Shown piece by piece: positions 56,512-64,000 of a stretch of 64,000 nucleotides of DNA. A program made the position numbers and the translations under genes. Within the stretch, counting starts at the first letter, position 1. Each line of letters opens with the position of its first letter. Source of the stretch: an uncultured Planctomycetaceae bacterium (GTDB taxonomy: Bacteria; Planctomycetota; Planctomycetia; Planctomycetales; Planctomycetaceae). Under the pieces are notes generated by a model. It was not told where the DNA came from. It made no database searches and saw only the letters and a program-made list of their open reading frames with translations. The stretch lies in the NCBI GenBank assembly GCA_943787265.1, contig CALSLT010000014.1:1-64000 (forward strand), in the 5' to 3' direction.

Positions 56512-58245
56512 TCAAGCGGCTCGTTTTCGCAGCTCGATCCGTCGTACTTTGCCGAGGAAATTCTCCGGCAAGGCATCGCAAACTCGAAATTCTCGCGGGA
56601 CCTTGTAGCCGGAAAGTTGCTCGCGACAGAACGATTTCAGTTCTTCGATATTCGGTGGCCCGCCCACCGCTGGAACGATCCACGCACAAACAAGTTCGCC
56701 ATACTTTCGATCCGGAACGCCCACCACCGCACAGGTTTCGACGGATGAGTGCTCGCGAAGGATCTCCTCAACCTCGCTGGGATATACGTTTAAACCGCCC
56801 GAAATGATCATATCTTTCTTCCGATCGACGATTTCAAAGAAGCCGTCGTGCGTCGCGGTGGCCAGATCGCCGGTGAACAACCAGCCATCCCGCAACGCCA
56901 TCGCCGTCTCTTCCAGGTCATCAAGGTAACCCTCCATGACCTGTGGACCTTTTATGGTCAACTCGCCAATTTCGCCCGGAGTGACCTCTCGCGTTCCGGT
57001 TTCCATATCGACCAGCCGCACGTCGGTGTTTGGAAGCGGCAAGCCGATGCTTCCAATTCGGGCCGTGCCGTCGGACGGATTTGAGTGTGTCACCGGCGAG
57101 GCTTCTGAAAGCCCGAAGCCTTCGATGATCGTCGCGCCGGTCAGGTGCTCGAACTCGCGGCCAACTTCGCCCGACATGGCCGAGGCACCGGACATGCAAA
57201 GTCGGAGTCCTTTCAACGCCTTGCCACGTTTTCGCATTTCGTCGTTCAACGATGCGATCATGAATGGAACCAGCAAGGCGATGCCCGGCTGATACTTGTC
57301 CATCAGTTTGAGCGTTCGTGTTGGGTGGAATCTCGCCTGAAGAATCAACGTCGAGCCGCCGACCAGTGGCGAGAGCATCGCACAGGTTGCTCCGTAAACG
57401 TGGAAAAACGGAAGCACCGACAGGAAGGTTTCGCAGCCGGGTTCCAGCCCGCTCCAGACGTGTAGCTGGGCGACGTTCGCGCAGAGATTCTCGTGAGTCA
57501 GCACGGCGACCTTCGGTGAGCCAGTCGTTCCTCCCGTTGGCTGCAAAACAGCAGGAAGCTTCGGATCGTCGAGCAACGGCTCTGCAACTGGCTGCCCGAG
57601 GCCAGCCAACTCTTCGAACCGCAACTGGTTCGCCGCCTTCTTCGCGACGGGTTTGCCATAGACCAGTTTCTGCAATTGATAAGGCAGTCGGTAGGCAAGG
57701 GGCAGGTGCGGCGCGAGGCTGGTCACAATGACCGCTTTCAACGCGACTTCGCTGGCCATTTCGGCAACAGGCTTCATGCGAACATCGAGGCCCAGAACTG
57801 CGTGGATACTGCATTTTCGAGCCAGGCCAGTCAGCTCAGCGGCCGACATCAGCGGGTTGGCCGGAACGGCTTCCGCTCCCAACCAATGCAGGGCGAACCA
57901 GGTAATCGCGAACTCGGGGCAGTTCGGCAGAACGAGCATGACTCGGTCACCCTGTCCGATTCCGAGCTCCCGCAACGCACCAGCCGTCTGCTTAATCTGA
58001 TCGAGCAGTTCCTGGTAAGTGTGGCTTGTTCGGAAGTAACGAATGGCAACTCGGTCGGGGTAGCGTTCGACCGCCGACTGAAAGAGCTGCTCGACTCGCC
58101 GAGGTGTGTACTCGATCCGCGGAGGAATCCCCGCCGGGTAGGAGTCGTGCCACGATGCCGTCGCCGAGTCAAAGTCTGGCGTTACGGGAAACGGCGAATC
58201 AGAAAAATCACGAGCCGACTTGAACGGTACAGTTTCCACTGGCAA
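56512..58245 (-). CDS. Long-chain acyl-CoA synthetase (AMP-dependent), first gene of the lipid operon
   Basis: A 577-residue ANL enzyme: LQPTGGTTGSPKVAVLTHENL, IEGFGLSEASPVTHSNP, FTGDLATATHDGFFEIVDRKKD and C-terminal ALPENFLGKVRRIELRK. It is related to but not a copy of the gene at 50452-52254; the two probably differ in substrate range. The first gene of the six-gene leftward unit. A 727-base gene-free region lies upstream. Confidence 0.92.
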   Translation of the reverse strand: MPVETVPFKSARDFSDSPFPVTPDFDSATASWHDSYPAGIPPRIEYTPRRVEQLFQSAVERYPDRVAIRYFRTSHTYQELLDQIKQTAGALRELGIGQGDRVMLVLPNCPEFAITWFALHWLGAEAVPANPLMSAAELTGLARKCSIHAVLGLDVRMKPVAEMASEVALKAVIVTSLAPHLPLAYRLPYQLQKLVYGKPVAKKAANQLRFEELAGLGQPVAEPLLDDPKLPAVLQPTGGTTGSPKVAVLTHENLCANVAQLHVWSGLEPGCETFLSVLPFFHVYGATCAMLSPLVGGSTLILQARFHPTRTLKLMDKYQPGIALLVPFMIASLNDEMRKRGKALKGLRLCMSGASAMSGEVGREFEHLTGATIIEGFGLSEASPVTHSNPSDGTARIGSIGLPLPNTDVRLVDMETGTREVTPGEIGELTIKGPQVMEGYLDDLEETAMALRDGWLFTGDLATATHDGFFEIVDRKKDMIISGGLNVYPSEVEEILREHSSVETCAVVGVPDRKYGELVCAWIVPAVGGPPNIEELKSFCREQLSGYKVPREFRVCDALPENFLGKVRRIELRKRAA

Positions 58246-58972
58246 CTCCCACTATCCCTGTCTGGAGTACAGGTCACATCACCAGTGTCCGACGGAAGCT
58301 GGACGAAGAGCGTCAGTCTTTCCTGCCAGCTCCGAAAAAAGCAGAGCAGAGAGAGACTGCACCTTCGGCCAAAGGCCCATCGGTTCGAACAGTCGCCTGA
58401 GGAGTGACCATCGTGGCCCCTCGATCACAGATTTCTGTCCGAAATCCACTTTCAACTGCTGGCCAACAAGCCATCAATCAAAAACGGAAACTAGTGAATG
58501 CACAAAAAGGGAGCGGAAGTGTCCGAACCTTCAAACGTCAGGTCTGGACTGTGATTATTAACTCTTGACGGAAACTCAGCCGGGAACGCCAGCCAGGTTT
58601 CATTGTTTGCCTGGGAAGTGATTGTGCGAGGGGGACCGCACAGACATGACTGAGTATGCTTCGCGGAAAACAAAAGAAGTGATGATTGAACGTTTCCCAC
58701 AACGCGACGGCCGTTTATCACTTATCGGAATTCGGAGCAAGATTGATCAGGAATTCCTGATGCGGCGACGCAGCTCACAACCACGCATCGGCTGAAAACA
58801 AGAGGTACGACTGCCGCCGTCAAACCGTTCGACCAGAATTTACGCCGCAGCGGACACAGAGCTCTCAGAGAAAAATCCCAACAACTCCGCGACCTCTGAG
58901 CTCTCTATGGCAGATTTCTTGCACTTGTACCACAAACTTCACTGACCTCAGTTCTAAAGATTGACCATAAGC
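58246..58972. other. Gene-free stretch between divergent genes
   Basis: It should contain promoters for the leftward lipid operon and the rightward SDR gene. No gene with convincing start signals is seen. An inverted repeat lies at 58858-58906 (AGAGCTCTCAGAG against CTCTGAGCTCTCT, 11 of 13), a weaker relative of the one at 56351-56422. Confidence 0.45.
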
Positions 58973-59731
58973 ATGCCCAGAGAAAATAAAGTCGCAATTA
59001 TCACAGGAGCAGGTTCAGGAGTAGGTCGGGCATCAGCACTCGCACTTCTCAAAGAGGGATACTCAGTCGCAATCGCCGGCCGCCGCGAAGACGCTCTGCA
59101 GAAAACCGTCGAGCTTGCGGGAGATGCCTCAGCCCGAGTCCTCGCCGTGCCGACCAACGTCTGCGATCCGGATTCCGTCGCCAATCTGTTCGCGAAGGCC
59201 ATTGAGAAATTCGGGCGAGTCGACGTCCTCTTTAATAATGCTGGCACCGGAGCACCGGCAGTCCCACTGGAAGACCTGACGCCTGAGCAATGGCAGGGAG
59301 TCGTCGACGTTAACCTGACCGGCTCGTTCCTCTGTACTCAGGAAGCGTTCCGAGTCATGAAAAGCCAGGAGCCGATGGGCGGACGAATCATCAACAACGG
59401 GTCGATTTCCGCTCAAACGCCGCGGCCGCATTCGGCACCGTACACCGCAACCAAACACGCAATTACAGGCCTGACGAAATCGACGTCGCTCGACGGTCGC
59501 CGGTACAACATTGCGGGCGGGCAGATCGACATCGGAAACGCCGCGACAGAGATGACCGAACGAATGAAAGACGGAGTTCCACAGGCCGACGGTTCAATCG
59601 CGGTCGAACCCAGAATGGACGTCAACGATGTCGCCAGCGCCATCGTCTACATGTCGGGCCTCTCGCTTGATTCGAACGTCCTGACGATCACCGTGATGGC
59701 CACGAAAATGCCGCTCGTCGGCCGCGGCTGA
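58973..59731 (+). CDS. Short-chain dehydrogenase/reductase
   Basis: A 252-residue SDR. The NAD(P) motif is [11 protein letters not shown], then NNAGTGAP, the catalytic Ser in NNGSIS and Tyr-x-x-x-Lys in YTATK. The ATG at 58973 is chosen over a TTG at 58961. The usual C-terminal cofactor/substrate region is [17 protein letters not shown]. It is transcribed away from the lipid operon and may share its metabolism. The substrate is unknown. Confidence 0.88.
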   Translation: MPRENKVAIITGAGSGVGRASALALLKEGYSVAIAGRREDALQKTVELAGDASARVLAVPTNVCDPDSVANLFAKAIEKFGRVDVLFNNAGTGAPAVPLEDLTPEQWQGVVDVNLTGSFLCTQEAFRVMKSQEPMGGRIINNGSISAQTPRPHSAPYTATKHAITGLTKSTSLDGRRYNIAGGQIDIGNAATEMTERMKDGVPQADGSIAVEPRMDVNDVASAIVYMSGLSLDSNVLTITVMATKMPLVGRG

Positions 59732-59847
59732 GAATGCCCTACGTGGGCCAGGGACTCGACGTTCCCGTCTGGTCCGCTAATATTCGGATCGGCGGGTGAA
59801 AACCCACGGACAACAGGTAGCAAAACAGGATTCAGAAGGCTCCGGCA

Positions 59848-60234
59848 ATGAGTGACGGCAAAGTTAGCGGCAAAGTCCACTTCATCGACGAAACAAAAAC
59901 GTTCGGCCAGAACGGCTTCCGCAAGCGGGTCGTCGTGCTTGAGCAGGACACTGGTCGCTTCACCAATTACATCCCTGTTGAATTCATCCAGGAAAGCTGT
60001 GACTCGGTCGACTCGCTGAAGGTGGGCGACGAAGCCGAAATCACCTTCGAGCTGACCGGCCGAAAATGGCAGCGAGACGCGGCCAGCGAAGTGAAATACT
60101 TCCTGAACGCTCAGGCCAGCAGCTTCCGAGTGACCAGCAACGGAGCCGCCGCGCCCGAAGCAGGCGATGATGGGGCACCAATGTTCGATCCATCGAACGA
60201 GACCGAATTCGACGAAGACAACGTCCCGTTCTAA
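59848..60234 (+). CDS. DUF3127 OB-fold protein
   Basis: A 128-residue protein. VSGKVHFIDETKTFGQNGFRKRVVVL and NYIPVEFIQESC in part match the DUF3127 domain, an OB-fold related to single-stranded DNA-binding proteins. The C-terminal tail is acidic and ends FDEDNVPF, like the acidic, Phe-ended tail of SSB that recruits partners. A role in DNA metabolism is inferred, not known. Confidence 0.8.
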   Translation: MSDGKVSGKVHFIDETKTFGQNGFRKRVVVLEQDTGRFTNYIPVEFIQESCDSVDSLKVGDEAEITFELTGRKWQRDAASEVKYFLNAQASSFRVTSNGAAAPEAGDDGAPMFDPSNETEFDEDNVPF

Positions 60235-60253
60235 GTAACGAACGTTGCGTCGA

Positions 60254-61780
60254 TCAGGACTTGGCGTGGAGCGTCTGCCGACGTTGGGCGGAATCCGTTG
60301 ATCGGATTGCGTCGTCGGGCTGCGGGAGGTCGAACTGCCGCAGAAAGGCCGGACGGTCTCGGCGGCCGCCTCGAACGTAGTCTCGCCAGAGCGACTGAGC
60401 GACAAGTTCCGGATCGAGCCCGCAGGTTTCCGTCAAGAACTCGAAGAGACGATGAGCAAGTTTTGCTAGCGGTATGCCGTGCGCACGTTGCTCGCGTTTG
60501 AAAAGCCAGTCGCTCAGCGCAAGGAAACTTTCGAATGGCGAATCGGACTCCTGCCAGATCAGGTCGCGGGAGTCGACGAAGTTGCCGCTGTTCGCAATCA
60601 GATCCCAAAATCTTGCTAAACGCCGCAGGCGGTGCATCGTTTGAAAATCGATGAGCTGATTGCTGAGGATTTCGTACGGCGGAGCGGCGCTGTAAACCAT
60701 TTCCCACTCGGCATCGTGTCGCGTGATTGGCGTGCCGCGGAGGCGTTTCAGAATGCCGACCTGAATTTCCTGCGGCGCCAGACAGACGAGCTGATCGAAG
60801 CCAGCCCCGAAGCTCTCGACCGTTTCGCCCGGCAGGCCGACGATCAGGTCCGCGTGAATGTGGACTCCGGTTTCCTCGTGCAAAAATCGAAAGTTCTCGA
60901 CCAGCTTATTGTTGTCCTGCTGCCTGCTGATCAGGTCTCCGACTTCCTCGTTGAAAGTCTGGACGCCAATTTCGAACTGCAACACGCCGGGCGGGAATCG
61001 GGCGATTGATTCCCGAAGAGACTCCGGAAGCCGATCGGGAATCATCTCGAAATGCAGAAAGAGTCCGGGTTCGTAACGTTCGAAGAAGAAGTCGAGGATC
61101 GCCTGACTGACGCGCAGGTTCAGATTGAACGTCCGGTCGACAAACTTGAATTGCCGGACGCCGCGATCGAACAGAGACTTCATCGCCGCGAGAAATGTGT
61201 CGAGATCAGCCTGCCGGACAGGGATTTCGAGAGCAGACAAGCAAAACTCACACGTGAATGGGCAGCCGCGAGAGGCCTCGACGTAGATCACCCGGTGGCG
61301 AATGTCCTCTTCCGTGTAGAGGTCGTACGGAAGCTTGAGCTGGTCAAACTGCGGCGTTGGTGCGTGGATGATCTTTTCCAGCGGCGGAGTGCGAGCCATC
61401 AGTTGGCGGCACAATTCGGGGAGAGCAAGGTCGCCCTCGCCAGCGATCACGTAGTCAGCCAGCTCGACAATCCGTTCTCCGTCCGTCTCGTAGCTGACTT
61501 CCGGACCACCGAGCACTACCTGAATGTCCGGTCGAATCCGCTTGAGGTCCGCCACGAGTTTCGTCGTTGGTTCGACGTTCCAAATGTAAACGCCGAGGCC
61601 AACAATCTTCGGATTCTGATCGAGAATCTTCGTCAGGACGTCCGTTGTGTTCTCGCTCAGGCCGAGTTCGAGCATCGCCGTCCGGCCGCTCAAGTCGCCC
61701 ATATTCGCCATCAGGTAACGCAGCCCGAAGGCCGAATGCCAGTAGCGAGCGTTGAAAGTGGCGAGGACAATGTCGGCCAT
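60254..61780 (-). CDS. B12-binding-domain radical SAM protein
   Basis: A 508-residue protein. An N-terminal cobalamin-binding fold (about 1-130; [23 protein letters not shown]) precedes a radical SAM domain with the CxxxCxxC motif in [11 protein letters not shown]. The C-terminal half (about 410-508) is DUF4080-like. Class-B type radical SAM enzymes with this architecture methylate or rearrange small molecules; the substrate is unknown. The order and length are normal for the planctomycete protein. Confidence 0.88.
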   Translation of the reverse strand: MADIVLATFNARYWHSAFGLRYLMANMGDLSGRTAMLELGLSENTTDVLTKILDQNPKIVGLGVYIWNVEPTTKLVADLKRIRPDIQVVLGGPEVSYETDGERIVELADYVIAGEGDLALPELCRQLMARTPPLEKIIHAPTPQFDQLKLPYDLYTEEDIRHRVIYVEASRGCPFTCEFCLSALEIPVRQADLDTFLAAMKSLFDRGVRQFKFVDRTFNLNLRVSQAILDFFFERYEPGLFLHFEMIPDRLPESLRESIARFPPGVLQFEIGVQTFNEEVGDLISRQQDNNKLVENFRFLHEETGVHIHADLIVGLPGETVESFGAGFDQLVCLAPQEIQVGILKRLRGTPITRHDAEWEMVYSAAPPYEILSNQLIDFQTMHRLRRLARFWDLIANSGNFVDSRDLIWQESDSPFESFLALSDWLFKREQRAHGIPLAKLAHRLFEFLTETCGLDPELVAQSLWRDYVRGGRRDRPAFLRQFDLPQPDDAIRSTDSAQRRQTLHAKS

Positions 61781-61810
61781 TGGAAAACCAGCTACCGATC
61801 TTCATCTCGC

Positions 61811-62554
61811 TTAACGGGATGCAATTGTCTGCGCGATGGGACGCAGCACCTGCTCGATAACGTGCTGCTCAAGAAGCTCTTCACTATTCGCACGCAATGC
61901 GGCCAGAGAGTCCAGGAACGACGTGTCTGGACCAAGACTGCCGTACTGACGCACCGTGAAGTAAACACTGAGCGGCTCTTCGGGAAACTCGTCGCGACGA
62001 ACCTGGTAAGCATTGGTTCGAGTTTCAATCACGAGCCGAGCCTGACGTCGGCACGAACCTTCCAAAGCCAGGGTGACGCTCGGCTCAAAGTTCAACACTT
62101 GAGCTCCCGGAATCCCCGAGAAGGCATCGCATGACGGGCTGACTCCCAGAGCGTCGGCAACAAGTTGATCGTGATTTCCACGATACAGAAAATCGAAGCC
62201 CATCATGTAATCAAGGGCTTCGCAGTCGAGTTGACTGACGGAAAGCATGTACGGAATCAGCTCAAGGACGAGTTCGTGCTGTCCGACCGCGTCGTCGACC
62301 GACGTCTGGTTTAACGCTCCGCTGCAGATGCGGCGCGGCTCGATCGAAATCCACCGCTGCTGACCGCTCTCTTTATCCTGTTCAAGAACAAAGTCGCCGT
62401 TTTCACGCTGAAAGAAATTACGCAACGACGGGTAGCTTTTCTGCACACGTTCGAGAAATCCCAGCACGGTCTCGCGGCCGTTGGGCAACGCCATCTCAGT
62501 GCTGAGATTCATGTTGCAGTAGTAGTCGTCCGCCAGATCGGCATACAGATTCAT
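61811..62554 (-). CDS. Conserved hypothetical protein
   Basis: A 247-residue soluble protein with no signal peptide. MNLYADLADDYYCNMNLSTE is followed by a mixed alpha/beta region; no domain is recognised. It is 30 bases upstream of the radical SAM gene and in the same direction, so the two probably share a transcript. I do not recognise its function. Confidence 0.7.
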   Translation of the reverse strand: MNLYADLADDYYCNMNLSTEMALPNGRETVLGFLERVQKSYPSLRNFFQRENGDFVLEQDKESGQQRWISIEPRRICSGALNQTSVDDAVGQHELVLELIPYMLSVSQLDCEALDYMMGFDFLYRGNHDQLVADALGVSPSCDAFSGIPGAQVLNFEPSVTLALEGSCRRQARLVIETRTNAYQVRRDEFPEEPLSVYFTVRQYGSLGPDTSFLDSLAALRANSEELLEQHVIEQVLRPIAQTIASR

Positions 62555-62737
62555 CGATCGCCTCAGTGAGATCAGGCCGAGCCCGAGTGGTCATTGTCAA
62601 AGCAGCTCAGCCGCCGATTTACTCAAACGAAATTGCCGATTGAGTTCCCGATCCATCCGTGGCGGCGTAGTGTACCGGTGCCCTGAATGACGGTCAAAGA
62701 GGCCGCACCACGGACGTTACTGAAGGAAATCTAAGCC

Positions 62738-63334
62738 ATGACGAGCAGCAAGTCTCAAAATCAGCTTGAGCCAGACGTCCACCGAACGATGAACGACTTT
62801 TCAATTTCGGTCTTCGAAACTCAGATGGGCTGGCTCGCGATCGCAGGAAAAGACGGAGTTCTAACCCGTGTCAAAATCGGACACGCATCTGAAGGCCTGG
62901 CATTGAGGGCGTTCGTCGTCGAGGAAGGCCTGAACGATGCCCATATCGAAATGAAAGACTGGAGTCCCAGGCTGCGGGAAGAGTTGACTCGATTCGCCGA
63001 CGGCGAGCCGATCACATTCGACCATGTCGAACTCGCCTGGCCAAAACCTCTAACTCGATTTCGGAAACGTGTGATCTCAGAAACACGTCGAATTTCATGG
63101 GGAAACACGCTTACATACGGCGCCGTTGCCAAACGTGCGGGCTCGTCAGGAGCCGCTCGCGCAGTTGGAACAGCGATGTCGTCGAACCGTTTTCCATTCG
63201 TCGTGCCATGCCACCGAGTTGTCGGCAGCGGAGGTGGTCTCGGCGGTTTTACCGCTCCCGGTGGAGTCGGTCTCAAGGAGCGGCTTCTGATGATGGAAAA
63301 TGGCTCGGCGCTAGAATCCACCGGTACCGCATAG
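62738..63334 (+). CDS. ogt: Methylated-DNA-protein-cysteine methyltransferase (Ogt-type)
   Basis: A 198-residue protein. The acceptor cysteine lies in VPCHRVVGSGGGLGGF, and the HTH region is WGNTLTYGAVAKRAGSSGAARAVG. It transfers O6-alkyl groups from guanine to its own Cys. Two starts are possible: ATG at 62738 or at 62789; the first is taken. A standard DNA-repair gene with no odd features. Confidence 0.9.
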   Translation: MTSSKSQNQLEPDVHRTMNDFSISVFETQMGWLAIAGKDGVLTRVKIGHASEGLALRAFVVEEGLNDAHIEMKDWSPRLREELTRFADGEPITFDHVELAWPKPLTRFRKRVISETRRISWGNTLTYGAVAKRAGSSGAARAVGTAMSSNRFPFVVPCHRVVGSGGGLGGFTAPGGVGLKERLLMMENGSALESTGTA

Positions 63335-63535
63335 TCCGTGATTGAGGAATATCATGCCCTGCAAGCGTCATGGCCCCCTCTAACGGCTGCATAATGGTGG
63401 CTGGCGTCTCGGACTTTGACGGGTGTCGCGCTGCTTGCCGACGTCTATAACAGCCGCTAATCTCCGCTGCCTTCCGCGACTTAGCGTTAATTTGCGCGCG
63501 GAGTACTGTACAGAATCGACGGGACCCGCAGCTCG

Positions 63536-64000
63536 ATGACAAATGCGGAAATGTACAACAGCCGGATCGTGATCACAGGTGTCGGGCTTACCAGTCCGAT
63601 TGGTGACTCGTTGCCCGATTTGCGTGCGAATTTGCTGGCCGGAAAGTCCGGTGTAACCGAATTTGAAACGCGATACATGCCGCCAGTGCTGGCTGGCGTC
63701 TGCAATTTCGACGCGCTCCGTCACCAGAAACGCAAGGAAGTCCGACGCGGAACTCGCGCCGGATCGATCGCCGTCTACTGTGCAAACGAAGCCGTTAACG
63801 ATGCCGGTTTCGACTGGGAAAACGTTGCGAAAGACCGTGTCGGCGTCTACCTGGGCATCACCGAGCACGGCAACGTCGAGACCGAAAACGAAATCTACGA
63901 AATCAGCCAGTTTGGCCACGACACTTCGGTGTGGTCGCATCATCACAACCCTCGGACAGTCGCCAACAATCCAGCCGGAGAAGTGACGCTGAGTCTTGGC
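63536..64000 (+). CDS. Beta-ketoacyl-ACP synthase family protein, truncated by the window edge
   Basis: The frame from the ATG at 63536 stays open to the end of the window (155 residues). SRIVITGVGLTSPIGDSLPD and later IAVYCANEAVNDAGFDWENV match the N-terminal half of FabF-type ketosynthases. The active-site Cys and the His pair lie beyond base 64000. The enzyme condenses malonyl-ACP with acyl primers. It could serve fatty-acid or secondary-lipid synthesis; the rest of the gene is needed to tell. Confidence 0.85.
   Translation, partial: MTNAEMYNSRIVITGVGLTSPIGDSLPDLRANLLAGKSGVTEFETRYMPPVLAGVCNFDALRHQKRKEVRRGTRAGSIAVYCANEAVNDAGFDWENVAKDRVGVYLGITEHGNVETENEIYEISQFGHDTSVWSHHHNPRTVANNPAGEVTLSLG

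Noticed and set aside
47630..58245. An Ole-type hydrocarbon biosynthesis cluster
   Set aside because: The thiolase has FadI-type motifs, there is no OleB/OleD-like gene, and a full FadJ-like enzyme is present.
58491..58721. A 76-residue frame in the gap before the SDR
   Set aside because: No start signals, no recognised family and it overlaps likely promoter sequence.

Overview
The window reads as a chromosomal stretch of a planctomycete (Planctomycetota, class Planctomycetia), roughly 55-60 % GC. The evidence is the MoxR / DUF58 / BatA-like / glycine-rich coiled-coil operon with a squalene-cyclase-like protein and a TlpA-like giant, a DUF1580 gene, EF-hand plus PD40 secreted proteins, the flagellar flgF-G-A-H-I-J set and typical planctomycete intergenic inverted repeats. 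The genus cannot be named from the sequence alone.

Region 1 (1-14.6 kb) is mobile DNA. An IS91-type unit (tyrosine recombinase plus HUH transposase) occupies the left edge. It ends exactly at a GAAC tetramer and cuts into an integron attC site. From there to about 4.3 kb lies a small cassette array, read leftwards: four small genes, three complete attC sites and one truncated one. An IS1182-like transposase gene follows, then an attI-like zone (6044-6090), then a rightward integron integrase (intI) with an unusual extra N-terminal domain. This is the canonical divergent layout of an integron: intI rightwards, cassettes leftwards. Next come a tRNA 3'-end remnant, a serine recombinase, and a second, separate integrative element. 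That element has an iteron-like array, a primase/helicase-like replication protein, a DUF1580 HTH protein, an unknown gene and a tyrosine integrase abutting tRNA-Lys(CTT).

Region 2 (14.8-37.4 kb) holds an M1 aminopeptidase fused to an outer-membrane beta-barrel, a lipoprotein MsrA, then a long rightward envelope operon: MoxR, a nine-EF-hand/PD40 protein, DUF58, two VWA membrane proteins, a giant DUF4175-like protein, three secreted proteins and a 1018-residue thioredoxin-fold protein with an unnamed internal repeat. Many genes here are broken by single-base frameshifts, several at homopolymers, which suggests uncorrected long-read errors rather than decay. MoxR also carries a roughly 760-bp patch of much higher GC, either an assembly chimera or a gene-conversion tract.

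Region 3 (37.4-47.6 kb) has a SET-domain protein, a small membrane protein and a lipoprotein leftwards, then the flagellar rod/ring cluster (flgF, flgG, flgA, flgH, flgI, flgJ) rightwards, a glycine-rich secreted protein with a strong terminator, and a rhomboid protease with TPR-like tail.

Region 4 (47.6-64 kb) is a leftward six-gene lipid operon (acyl-CoA ligase, thiolase, FadJ-like multifunctional enzyme, second ligase, aldehyde dehydrogenase-family protein, SDR). It is followed by an SDR, a DUF3127 protein, a B12-binding radical SAM protein, an unknown protein, an Ogt-type DNA repair methyltransferase and the start of a beta-ketoacyl synthase running off the right edge.
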